A stretch of 5,463 bases of DNA from an uncultured Eubacteriales bacterium (GCA_934444485.1 CAKSCN010000154.1:1-5463), one strand, 5' to 3'. Counted from the stretch's first letter, positions 1 to 5,463 are shown. Made by a program: numbers and translations. Notes: generated by a model not told the origin, from the letters alone.

Positions 1-1
1 T

Positions 2-1099
2 CCGCGCAAGGACGGCGGCGAGCTGTACCGAAAAATCGACAGTCTCGGAGCAACCTTTGACGCCGTGACCTACCGTGAGCTTATTCAGCTTCGCATTAGC
101 GGTGCGAGCGAGAAATTCCGTGAGTGCGCAGAGCTTCTGACGACGGTTTTCACGCCGTTTGCGGCAAGCGCCGCAGAGACCGACATTGAACGGCGACGCA
201 TAAAGTCCGAGATACGAGAGAGCGACGAGCCGACTTCTCTCGACTTTTTTACACGCAAAACCGTCTGGCACGGCACGTCTCTTGAAAATCCGATAATCGG
301 CAGACGAAGCATTCTCGACAAAATCGGTCCCACAGCTCTTGCAAAGGTTCAGGAGCGTATTCTCTCTCCCGAGAACATTTTCTTCTGTCTGACGGGTGCG
401 TTCACGGAAAGCGACGTTGAATATCTGTCGCACCTCACGGGGCAATACCGGCTTCTTCATGCGCAAAAGAGGAACAACCTCGCTCCCCTGCCCTCGGACT
501 TCGGAAAAAGAGGAGCGCAGATTCACATCAAAAACAGCGATTGCAGTGTTGTCCGCTTCAACTTCGACGCAGACTGCTCAGGAATGACTCAAGCCGAGCA
601 GTATCTTCTGTACGACGTGCTTTTCAGCGGAGAATGCTCTATGCTTTTCAAGTCGTTGTCCGATGAAACGGGACTTGTCTACAGCTACGACGCCTGTTTT
701 GAGAAATACAACAACGCCGGAAATCTTTACTTTTATTATGAGCTTGCAAACGGAAAGATATACGAAGCCGTCGAGCGAACGATGTCTGTACTCAACAGTC
801 TGAGAAGCTGCGCACCGAAAGACTTCGAGTGTACAAAGGCGGCGTACATCATAAACTCGGGACTTCTTCTCGACGACCCGGAGGAGCTTAACTGGCAGAT
901 CGGCTACGAGTATTACGTCATGGGTCGTGAATTTGTGAGTATAGAGGACAGACGGGAAAGCTTTCGAAGCGTCGGTGCCGGGCGCATAAGTGAAATCGCA
1001 AGGGAAATATTCACTTCCGACAACTTCGTGCTCACGATGAAAGCTCCCAAAAAGAAAACAGACGCAGAAAAAGTACGTGATTTGCTGAAATTTGTATAA
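2..1099 (+). CDS. M16 (insulinase-family) zinc peptidase, C-terminal part, start outside window
   Basis: The reading frame is open from base 2 and ends at TAA 1097-1099, giving 365 visible codons; M16B proteins are usually about 410-430 residues, so roughly 45-60 N-terminal residues are missing. The first visible residues (ELYRKIDSLGATFDAVTYRE) match the block that follows the HxxEH zinc motif in M16 enzymes, so that motif should lie only about 30 bases left of the window. The second half of the zinc site is visible as ERRRIKSE: Glu63 and Glu70 of the visible chain (codons at 188 and 209) have the seven-residue spacing of the conserved Glu pair, the second being the third zinc ligand in the family. 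The N-terminal domain continues through a LSPENIFFCLTG segment (about residues 117-128), and the C-terminal M16 domain follows to the end. No membrane segment is seen, so it is probably cytoplasmic. In Firmicutes such genes often occur as adjacent pairs with one inactive partner; whether this copy keeps HxxEH cannot be seen. The family call is firm, the substrate unknown. Confidence 0.88.
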   Translation, partial: PRKDGGELYRKIDSLGATFDAVTYRELIQLRISGASEKFRECAELLTTVFTPFAASAAETDIERRRIKSEIRESDEPTSLDFFTRKTVWHGTSLENPIIGRRSILDKIGPTALAKVQERILSPENIFFCLTGAFTESDVEYLSHLTGQYRLLHAQKRNNLAPLPSDFGKRGAQIHIKNSDCSVVRFNFDADCSGMTQAEQYLLYDVLFSGECSMLFKSLSDETGLVYSYDACFEKYNNAGNLYFYYELANGKIYEAVERTMSVLNSLRSCAPKDFECTKAAYIINSGLLLDDPEELNWQIGYEYYVMGREFVSIEDRRESFRSVGAGRISEIAREIFTSDNFVLTMKAPKKKTDAEKVRDLLKFV

Positions 1100-1102
1100 A
1101 AG

Positions 1103-1134
1103 GTTAGTTTTTATAAAGTAAGAAGTTAGTTTTT
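1103..1134 (+). repeat. Two 10-bp direct repeats upstream of the fucosidase promoter
   Basis: The sequence GTTAGTTTTT occurs at 1103-1112 and again at 1125-1134. The start-to-start distance is 22 bp, about two helical turns, so both copies would face the same side of the DNA. The second copy ends 4 bp before the -35 box of the GH29 promoter. This is the usual geometry of activator half-sites, but the repeats are T-rich and short, so chance is possible. Function is inferred only. Confidence 0.45.
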
Positions 1135-1138
1135 CCTC

Positions 1139-1166
1139 TTGAAAAATACGGTATTTGTGATATACT
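1139..1166 (+). promoter_or_regulatory. Sigma-A-type promoter for the GH29 fucosidase gene
   Basis: The -35 box TTGAAA (1139-1144) and -10 box TATACT (1161-1166) are separated by 16 bp, and TGA directly before the -10 gives an extended (TGn) -10. Transcription would start near 1172-1174, leaving a 5' leader of about 45 nt before the ATG at 1218. A perfect 13-bp inverted repeat, AAATAC-G-GTATTT (1144-1156), overlaps the last base of the -35 box and fills most of the spacer, so a repressor bound there would block RNA polymerase. No clear terminator for the upstream peptidase gene lies between its stop and this promoter, so some read-through is possible. Confidence 0.75.
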
Positions 1167-1217
1167 TAAAGTAGACGGCAGGCACGCCGACACAAAACAT
1201 TTACGGAGGAAGACAAA

Positions 1218-2528
1218 ATGTCAAGTTACGTTACGAAAAAGACACCCGGCGACACAACCTGGTTCGTCCACGACAGATTCGGTATGTTCATTCACTGGGG
1301 ACTCTATTCCATGCCGGCAAGACACGAATGGATAAAGAACCATGAGCGCATTCCCGAGGAAAAGTACGACAAGTATTTCGAGTACTTTGATCCGGACCTT
1401 TACGATCCCAAAGAATGGGCAAGACAGGCAAAAGCGGCGGGGATGAAGTATGTCGTTCTCACAACGAAGCATCACGAAGGCTTCTGTATGTTCGACACGA
1501 AGTACACCGATTACAAGTGCACCAACACAAAGGCAGGTCGCGACCTTGTGAGAGAGTACGTTGACGCTTTCAGAGCCGAGGGACTTCACATCGGCTTCTA
1601 CTACTCCCTCATCGATTGGCATCATCCGGACTTTGTAATCGACCATATGCACCCGAGAGCATACGACGCAAATGTTGATGAACTCAACGAAGGCAGAGAT
1701 ATGCACAAGTATGCCGAATATATGAGAAATCAGGTAACTGAGCTTCTTACAAACTACGGCAAGATAGACATTCTTTGGTTCGACTTCTCCTACGGTGCTG
1801 TTCCAAATCCCCCGAGACCATGGATGAAAGGCAAAGGCAAGAAGGATTGGGAAGCAGAGGAGCTTATCGCTACCGCAAGAAAGCTCCAGCCCGGCATCAT
1901 AATCGACAACCGCACGGAAATTGAACAGGATATTCGTACCCCCGAACAGTATCAGCCACAGGCATGGCCGAAAGACAATAACGGCAATTTCTGCGTTTGG
2001 GAGGCTTGCCAGACTTTCTCCGGTTCGTGGGGATACTACAGAGACGAGATGACATGGAAGAGTCCCGAGATGCTCATTCAGATGCTCATAAACACTGTTT
2101 CTCTCGGTGGAAATCTTCTCATGAACGTCGGTCCGACATCAAGAGGATATCTCGACAGCAGAGCCGAGGCGGCACTCAAGGTATACGCCGACTGGATGAA
2201 GTACAACAGCCGCTCTATTTACGGTTGCACGATGGCAGAACCCGAATTCGTTGCTCCCAACGGCTGCAAGTTCACACAGAGCGAGGACGGCAAGCGTCTT
2301 TACGTCCATCTTTTCGATTACCCCTTTCAGTTTCTTGAGCTTCCGGGGTTTGCCGGCAAGGTGGATTATGCGCAGTTCCTCCACGATGGCAGTGAGCTTC
2401 TCATGAAGGAGGGAGACAGCGGTCACTTTTCCGAAGGCAAAACGCAGGATTCGGATGTTCTCTTCATAAAACTTCCCATTGTTAAGCCGAACATGATAGT
2501 TCCCGTAATCGAGCTGTTCCTTAAATAA
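1218..2528 (+). CDS. Alpha-L-fucosidase, glycoside hydrolase family 29
   Basis: This complete 436-residue protein should remove terminal alpha-L-fucose from oligosaccharides by the retaining GH29 mechanism. The (beta/alpha)8-type catalytic domain spans about residues 10-340 and a small beta-rich C-terminal domain about 341-436. Visible family motifs are FGMFIHWG (21-28, His26) and TKHHEGF (83-89, His85/His86), both expected to line the fucose pocket, then IDILWFDF (183-190), whose Asp189 sits at the nucleophile position. Glu243 in TPEQ (241-244) aligns, from memory, with the acid/base Glu266 of the Thermotoga maritima enzyme; Glu262 in WEAC is the alternative. GGNLLMNVGP (297-306) is also typical. 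There is no signal peptide, so the enzyme is probably cytoplasmic and acts on imported fucosyl-oligosaccharides. The ATG start is fixed by GGAGGA at 1205-1210, 7 nt upstream. It appears to be a single-gene unit with its own promoter and terminator. GH29 is near certain; linkage preference cannot be read by eye. Confidence 0.95.
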   Translation: MSSYVTKKTPGDTTWFVHDRFGMFIHWGLYSMPARHEWIKNHERIPEEKYDKYFEYFDPDLYDPKEWARQAKAAGMKYVVLTTKHHEGFCMFDTKYTDYKCTNTKAGRDLVREYVDAFRAEGLHIGFYYSLIDWHHPDFVIDHMHPRAYDANVDELNEGRDMHKYAEYMRNQVTELLTNYGKIDILWFDFSYGAVPNPPRPWMKGKGKKDWEAEELIATARKLQPGIIIDNRTEIEQDIRTPEQYQPQAWPKDNNGNFCVWEACQTFSGSWGYYRDEMTWKSPEMLIQMLINTVSLGGNLLMNVGPTSRGYLDSRAEAALKVYADWMKYNSRSIYGCTMAEPEFVAPNGCKFTQSEDGKRLYVHLFDYPFQFLELPGFAGKVDYAQFLHDGSELLMKEGDSGHFSEGKTQDSDVLFIKLPIVKPNMIVPVIELFLK

Positions 2529-2540
2529 TGTAAAAAATTT

Positions 2541-2573
2541 AAAGAGAGGCATCTTTCGGTGTCTCTCTTTTTT
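2541..2573 (+). terminator. Rho-independent terminator of the fucosidase gene
   Basis: An 11-bp stem (AAAGAGAGGCA at 2541-2551 with TGTCTCTCTTT at 2560-2570, one G-U pair) encloses an 8-nt loop and runs into six T residues (2568-2573). It begins 12 nt after the fucosidase stop codon. On the minus strand the same hairpin is followed by an A/T-rich stretch including six T residues (2532-2537), so it may also act weakly as a backup terminator for tsf. Confidence 0.9.
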
Positions 2574-2584
2574 CTATGACGCAT

Positions 2585-2616
2585 AAAAAAGACACGAACC
2601 GAAAACGATTCGTGCC
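2585..2616 (-). terminator. Rho-independent terminator of the rpsB-tsf operon
   Basis: Read on the minus strand, GGCACGAATCG (2616-2606) pairs with CGGTTCGTGTC (2601-2591) as an 11-bp stem with two G-U pairs and a TTTT loop. It is followed at once by six T residues (2590-2585). It lies 23 nt beyond the tsf stop codon and ends the leftward operon; only 11 bp separate it from the convergent fucosidase terminator. Confidence 0.9.
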
Positions 2617-2639
2617 TTAATTTATACTGTTTTATCGGA

Positions 2640-3560
2640 TTAGTTAGCACCGCCGGTGAGCTTAGCAACCTCTGCTGCGAGGTCGTCGCTTCTCTTTTCG
2701 ATGCCTTCGCCCTTTTCAAAGCGATAGAACGAATTGATTGCGAGGTTAATGCCGAGAGCCTTAGCTTCGTCAGCAACGTAAGCCTTAACCTTCTTGGAGT
2801 CGTCCTTTACATACTCCTGCTCAAGGAGGCAGTTTGTATCGTAGAACTTGCCGATCTTACCGAGAACCATCTTTTCCTTGATGTTTTCGGGCTTCTTTGC
2901 GTTAGCTTCGTCGTTGTTGATCTGAACGAGGAGAATGTTCTTCTCTTCCTCGAGAACGCTTGCGGGAACGCTGTCCTTGTCGAGGTACTTCGGGTTCATT
3001 GCAGCGATCTGGAGAGCAACGTTCTTGAGAACTGCCTTTACTTCGTCGCTGTCGTTGTCGGCGTCAGCCTTAACGATAACACCGATTGTACCGCCCATGT
3101 GGATGTAGGAATTGAGAATACCCTCAACCTCTACGAAACGTCTGATTGTAAGCTTTTCGCCGATCTCGAAGATCTTGTTCTTAAGAGTAGCTTCAACAGT
3201 GTCGTCTGTGCCTGTGAACTTGCAAGCCATGAGAGCTTCAACGTCTGCGGGCTTATTCTCAATGATTGTCTTAAGAAGTCCCTTAACGAAGCTCTGGAAG
3301 TTTGCGTTCTTTGCAACGAAGTCTGTCTCGGAGTTAACCTCGATCATAACTGCCTTGTTGCCTTCTACCAATATATCAACGATACCGTCGGCCGCAATTC
3401 TGTCAGCCTTCTTTTCGGCAACCTTGAGTCCCTTCTCGCGAAGGATCTTGATTGCTTCGTCCATATCGCCGTTTGCTTCGGAAAGTGCCTTCTTGCACTC
3501 CATCATGCCGATACCGGTCTTAGCTCTGAGTGTGGATACGTCCTTAGCTGTGAAAGCCAT
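2640..3560 (-). CDS. tsf: Translation elongation factor Ts (EF-Ts)
   Basis: EF-Ts is the guanine-nucleotide exchange factor that regenerates EF-Tu-GTP in the cytoplasm. The 306-residue protein is somewhat longer than the 283-residue E. coli protein and full-length for Firmicutes. The N-terminal UBA-like domain (about 1-50) carries TGIGMMECKKAL (15-26). The EF-Tu-contacting motif TDFVAKN is at 79-85 (Asp80 and Phe81 insert near the nucleotide site of EF-Tu in the family). YIHMGGTIGVIV (152-163) is the second dimerization-core signature, followed by VALQIAAMNPKYL (181-193). The CLLEQEYVKD segment (244-253) and the C-terminal helix that packs on EF-Tu (about 285-302) are present. The ATG at 3560 is set by AGGAGG (3574-3569 on the minus strand), 8 nt upstream. 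It follows rpsB after 62 nt and is presumably co-transcribed. A terminator follows directly, so pyrH and frr, commonly next in Firmicutes, are not part of this operon. Confidence 0.98.
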   Translation of the reverse strand: MAFTAKDVSTLRAKTGIGMMECKKALSEANGDMDEAIKILREKGLKVAEKKADRIAADGIVDILVEGNKAVMIEVNSETDFVAKNANFQSFVKGLLKTIIENKPADVEALMACKFTGTDDTVEATLKNKIFEIGEKLTIRRFVEVEGILNSYIHMGGTIGVIVKADADNDSDEVKAVLKNVALQIAAMNPKYLDKDSVPASVLEEEKNILLVQINNDEANAKKPENIKEKMVLGKIGKFYDTNCLLEQEYVKDDSKKVKAYVADEAKALGINLAINSFYRFEKGEGIEKRSDDLAAEVAKLTGGAN

Positions 3561-3587
3561 TGTACTTTCCTCCTGTATATTATGATT

Positions 3588-3609
3588 GAGCCGAGATCTC
3601 TCCCGGCTC
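3588..3609 (-). promoter_or_regulatory. GNRA-capped hairpin between rpsB and tsf
   Basis: In the minus-strand transcript GAGCCGGGA (3609-3601) pairs with TCTCGGCTC (3596-3588) as a 9-bp stem with one G-U pair, closed by the tetraloop GAGA, a GNRA type. It starts 13 nt after the rpsB stop codon and ends 14 nt before the tsf ribosome binding site. No T-tract follows, so it is not a complete intrinsic terminator. A role as a partial attenuator, processing site or 3'-end stabiliser that tunes the S2:EF-Ts ratio is inferred; the E. coli rpsB-tsf spacer is known to hold an attenuator-like hairpin. Confidence 0.65.
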
Positions 3610-3622
3610 GGGATTTATTCGA

Positions 3623-4360
3623 TTACTCTGCGTCTGTCTCTTCGCCGGCTGCTTCCTCGGTGTTGCCGGAAAGCTGTTCGCCCTGTCTGCCCTCGATAAC
3701 GGCGTCTGCCATTACGGAGAGGATGAGCTTGATGCCGCGGATAGCGTCATCGTTGCCGGGGATTACGTAGTCAACTTCGTCAGGATCGCAGTTGGTGTCA
3801 ACGATAGCAACTATCGGAATACCGAGCTTCTTTGCTTCTGCTACTGCGTTTCTTTCCTTCTTGGGGTCAACTATAAAGATAGCTGCGGGAAGACCCTTCA
3901 TGTTCTTGATACCGCCGAGGTTTCTCTCGAGGTCGTTGATTTCCTTAACGAGGGAGATAACTTCCTTCTTGGGGAGAAGATCGAAAGTACCGTCGTCCTC
4001 CATCTGATGAAGAGCGTTGAGACGTGCTATGGACTTCTTGATTGTCTTGAAGTTTGTGAGCATACCGCCGAGCCAACGAACGTTTACAAAGTATACGCCT
4101 GCTCTCTCTGCCTCTTCCTTGATAGCGTCGGAAGCCTGCTTCTTTGTACCTACGAAGAGTACGTCGCCGCCGTCCATTGCTACCTGGCGGATAAACATAT
4201 AAGCTTCCTCGAGCTTCTTGACCGTCTTCTGAAGGTCAATGATGTATACGCCGTTTCTTTCGGTGAAGATGTACTCTGCCATTTTCGGGTTCCATCTTCT
4301 TGTGTGATGTCCGAAGTGAACACCTGCTTCGAGAAGCTGTTTCATGGATACTACTGACAT
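3623..4360 (-). CDS. rpsB: 30S ribosomal protein S2
   Basis: S2 joins late in small-subunit assembly on the solvent side near S1, S5 and S8 and is needed for translation initiation on many mRNAs. The 245-residue product has the usual length. Visible signatures are MKQLLEAGVHFGHHTRRWNPKM (residues 6-27), the N-terminal S2 signature, then a YIIDLQKT block (about 39-46), VRWLGGMLTNF, VDPKKERNAVAEA and VDTNCDPDEVDYVIPGNDDAIRGIKLI ending near residue 211. The central helical hairpin falls around residues 105-155. The last 15 residues are acidic and probably disordered, a common variable tail. The frame stays open upstream to an ATG at 4423, but the start at 4360 is chosen because AGGAGG lies 7 nt before it and MSVVSMKQLLEAGVHFGHH is the family N-terminus. 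It is first gene of the rpsB-tsf operon, with its own strong promoter and long leader. Confidence 0.98.
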   Translation of the reverse strand: MSVVSMKQLLEAGVHFGHHTRRWNPKMAEYIFTERNGVYIIDLQKTVKKLEEAYMFIRQVAMDGGDVLFVGTKKQASDAIKEEAERAGVYFVNVRWLGGMLTNFKTIKKSIARLNALHQMEDDGTFDLLPKKEVISLVKEINDLERNLGGIKNMKGLPAAIFIVDPKKERNAVAEAKKLGIPIVAIVDTNCDPDEVDYVIPGNDDAIRGIKLILSVMADAVIEGRQGEQLSGNTEEAAGEETDAE

Positions 4361-4485
4361 TTTATGTCCTCCTTTGGGTTTAACCCTCCACCTCACGCTT
4401 GCCGTCGGCACATCATTCCTCAAGGAACAACACCCATAGCCGAGCGAGCGGTGTGTGTAATATTATCGTGTCAACAGAACACGAC
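4361..4485 (-). promoter_or_regulatory. Structured 5' leader of rpsB, candidate S2 autoregulatory element
   Basis: From the predicted start near 4485 to the rpsB ATG there are about 125 nt without a gene. In transcript order it contains a 5'-terminal stem TCGTGT/ACACGA with a 7-nt loop (4484-4466); a pairing of ACACC (4453-4449) with GGTGT (4433-4429) around a C/G-rich loop; the palindrome TTCCTTGAGGAA (4427-4416), able to form TTCC-TTGA-GGAA; TGCCGACGGCA (4410-4400), able to form GCC-GAC-GGC; and GGGTTAAACCC (4386-4376), directly before the AAAGGAGGA ribosome binding site. The TCCTT of the second palindrome can instead pair with AAGGA of the Shine-Dalgarno, a possible on/off switch. Autogenous control of rpsB through its leader is known in E. 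coli; that this leader does the same is inference. I do not recognise it as a named Rfam family. Confidence 0.5.
4367..4375 (-). promoter_or_regulatory. Ribosome binding site that fixes the rpsB start
   Basis: AAAGGAGGA on the minus strand contains a full AGGAGG (4373-4368), 7 nt before the ATG at 4360. This excludes the longer frame from the ATG at 4423, which would place the Shine-Dalgarno inside the coding sequence. Confidence 0.9.
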
Positions 4486-4491
4486 TGCGGT

Positions 4492-4520
4492 ATTATACCA
4501 CATTTTGCGATCGTATTCAA
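4492..4520 (-). promoter_or_regulatory. Strong sigma-A-type promoter of rpsB-tsf
   Basis: On the minus strand the -35 box TTGAAT (4520-4515) and the perfect -10 box TATAAT (4497-4492) have the ideal 17-bp spacer. TGG directly before the -10 forms an extended -10. Predicted transcription start is near 4485. The promoter begins 27 nt after the stop codon of the upstream GH43 gene, which lies on the same strand, and it suits a highly expressed translation operon. Confidence 0.88.
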
Positions 4521-4547
4521 TAGATTGCGGCGCCTTTTTACAATAAT

Positions 4548-5462
4548 TTAACATTTAATGTCGGGCTTGAAGGTATCGCTCCACTCGATATACGGATTTC
4601 CGTCGGCGTCGAAGCGGATTTTCAGCACGACATAAGTTGAATTTGCGTAATACTCCGCAGTGTCGTTTCCCTCGAGCCTCAGGTTTACTCCCTTATAGCA
4701 CCATCTGTCGCCGAAATAGTAGTAGTCCGTGCCGCCGTCGGGCCTTTTCACGGGAAGCACAAACGCAGGCTGTGAGGTGAAGGTGGTTTCGTCGCCGAAA
4801 AGCGAAAGATCCTGCCAGCCGTCCTCTATTCCGCACGACCTTGAATACTTTCCCTGATTCGGTTCCCAGCCGGTGCAATAAGAATTGAGCATGAAGTACT
4901 CGCCGTCCTTTTTGAAAAGTGCCGGTGCTTCTCTCATTTCACCCTGCCACAGGACGGCAGAAAGCTTTGAGGTGTTGAGGTAATCGTCGCTGAGGCGATA
5001 AATATGCGTATCGAGATTATCACGTGAGGGCGACACAAAATACGCCTTGCCGTCATCGTCGCAGAAAAGTGTGCAGTCACGTGACATTTCGCCGAATGGT
5101 CGGAAAGAACCGAGGTAGGTAAATTCTCCGTCGGGCGCATCGGACACCGCAGCACAGGCGCAGGCGGCGTCGTAATTCTCGCCGTTCTCGTAGTGCGCCC
5201 ACATCACGAATTTTCCGGTTTTCTCATTGTACGCCACCTTCGGGCGCTCGATATTCACCTTGCCGCCGTGTTCGTTGACAAGCGAGGTATCCGACTTTAC
5301 ACGGTGTTCCTTGCACGGCGAATGCTTGGTGAGAACATTCCTGCGGAACTCCCAGTTCAGAAGGTCACGGGATCTGTAGCAGGAGACGTAATTGTCGCCG
5401 AGGCGGTTCTCGCCGTACCACCAATAAAAGCCGCCGTACTCGATTATGTGACCGCCGTGCGC
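4548..5462 (-). CDS. GH43-type glycosidase (exo-beta-1,3-galactanase-like branch), start outside window
   Basis: The frame is open from the right edge to TAA (4550-4548), 304 visible residues; the ATG at 5258 is internal, since residues before it continue the family fold. The visible chain opens with AHGGHIIEYGGFYWWYGE, the first blade of a GH43-type five-bladed beta-propeller in the GH43_24/GH43_34-like branch. It continues with SRDLLNWEF, ERPKVAYNEKTGKFVMW, RPFGEMSRDCTLFCDDDGKAYFV, REAPALFKKDGEYFML, a TGWEPN block and a YYYFGDRW block. Glu72 in ERPKV, Glu178 in REAPA and Gln231 in SQPA (codons ending at 5247, 4929 and 4770) are spaced 106 and 53 apart. This nearly matches Glu102, Glu208 and Gln263 that I recall for the Phanerochaete exo-beta-1,3-galactanase, whose Gln replaces the usual base. 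It therefore probably removes galactose from galactan-type chains, though GH43_34-like arabino- or galactosidase activity is possible. About 10-40 residues are missing, so a signal peptide cannot be judged. No clear terminator separates it from rpsB. Confidence 0.85.
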   Translation of the reverse strand, partial: AHGGHIIEYGGFYWWYGENRLGDNYVSCYRSRDLLNWEFRRNVLTKHSPCKEHRVKSDTSLVNEHGGKVNIERPKVAYNEKTGKFVMWAHYENGENYDAACACAAVSDAPDGEFTYLGSFRPFGEMSRDCTLFCDDDGKAYFVSPSRDNLDTHIYRLSDDYLNTSKLSAVLWQGEMREAPALFKKDGEYFMLNSYCTGWEPNQGKYSRSCGIEDGWQDLSLFGDETTFTSQPAFVLPVKRPDGGTDYYYFGDRWCYKGVNLRLEGNDTAEYYANSTYVVLKIRFDADGNPYIEWSDTFKPDIKC

Positions 5463-5463
5463 C

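Noticed and set aside
65..67. GTG at 65 as the start of the M16 peptidase gene
   Set aside because: The frame is open to the window edge and the residues before it (ELYRKIDSLGATFDA) are conserved M16 sequence; there is no ribosome binding site before 65.
1139..1160. Catabolite-responsive (cre) site at the fucosidase promoter
   Set aside because: With the CG aligned to the cre centre, the flanking TG and CA positions do not match, so CcpA binding is not supported.
1221..1706. 161-codon open frame on the minus strand inside the fucosidase gene
   Set aside because: It lies wholly antisense to conserved GH29 coding sequence and shows no recognisable domain.
3099..3770. 223-codon open frame on the plus strand across tsf and rpsB
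   Set aside because: It is antisense to two certain genes, has a Cys/Leu/Ser-rich composition without any recognisable motif, and no ribosome binding site; it is a shadow of their codon pattern.
4361..4423. Extended rpsB start at the ATG at 4423
   Set aside because: The extra 21 residues do not resemble S2, and the strong AGGAGG at 4373-4368 would lie inside the gene; the start at 4360 fits the family.
4469..4474. Perfect TTGACA on the minus strand as a second rpsB -35 box
   Set aside because: The bases 16-18 nt downstream are C/G-rich (CCGCTC) with no -10 box; it lies inside the transcribed leader as part of a stem-loop.
4529..4539. GGCGCC followed by five T residues as a plus-strand terminator
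   Set aside because: The palindrome is only 6 bp with no loop, so it cannot form a terminator hairpin, and no plus-strand gene ends there.
4364..4546. 60-codon open frame on the plus strand opposite the rpsB leader and promoter
   Set aside because: There is no ribosome binding site or recognisable protein, and the minus-strand promoter and leader explain the region better.
5256..5258. ATG at 5258 as the start of the GH43 gene
   Set aside because: About 68 in-frame upstream residues, including AHGG and WWYGE, belong to the same propeller fold, so the real start lies beyond the window.

Overview
The window looks like chromosomal DNA from an uncultured, anaerobic, gut-type Firmicute, most likely class Clostridia (Oscillospirales/Lachnospirales-like). 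This is inferred from mid-range base composition, strong AGGAGG ribosome binding sites, sigma-A-type promoters with TGn extended -10 boxes, Clostridia-like EF-Ts and S2 sequences, and two glycoside hydrolases. No 16S gene or species-level marker is present, so the placement is by eye only.

Layout. Bases 2-1099 (+) hold the 3' part of an M16 (insulinase-family) zinc peptidase; its start and HxxEH motif lie off the left edge. A short intergenic region (1100-1217) has a well-formed promoter with operator-like repeats, and it drives a complete cytoplasmic GH29 alpha-L-fucosidase (1218-2528, +). Two back-to-back intrinsic terminators (2541-2573 on +, 2585-2616 on -) separate this rightward unit from a leftward one. 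The leftward unit is the translation operon rpsB (4360-3623) then tsf (3560-2640), with a GNRA-capped hairpin between the two genes. rpsB has its own strong promoter (4492-4520) and a leader of about 125 nt rich in small palindromes. To the right, also on the minus strand, is the nearly complete 3' part of a GH43-type glycosidase (5462-4548). It resembles the exo-beta-1,3-galactanase branch, in which a Gln stands in for the usual catalytic base.

How the genes relate. rpsB and tsf are a housekeeping pair making ribosomal protein S2 and elongation factor Ts. They sit between carbohydrate-degradation genes (alpha-fucosidase, galactanase-like GH43) and end in their own terminator, rather than running into pyrH-frr as in many Firmicutes. 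The two hydrolases suggest use of fucosylated and galactan-type glycans from host or plant, but they are not in one operon and no transporter or regulator is visible.

No mobile element, CRISPR array, tRNA, rRNA or phage gene was seen, and I do not see an obviously new multi-gene system. The most interesting signals are regulatory: the rpsB leader, the rpsB-tsf hairpin and the fucosidase promoter repeats. The non-canonical GH43 active site is also worth checking.
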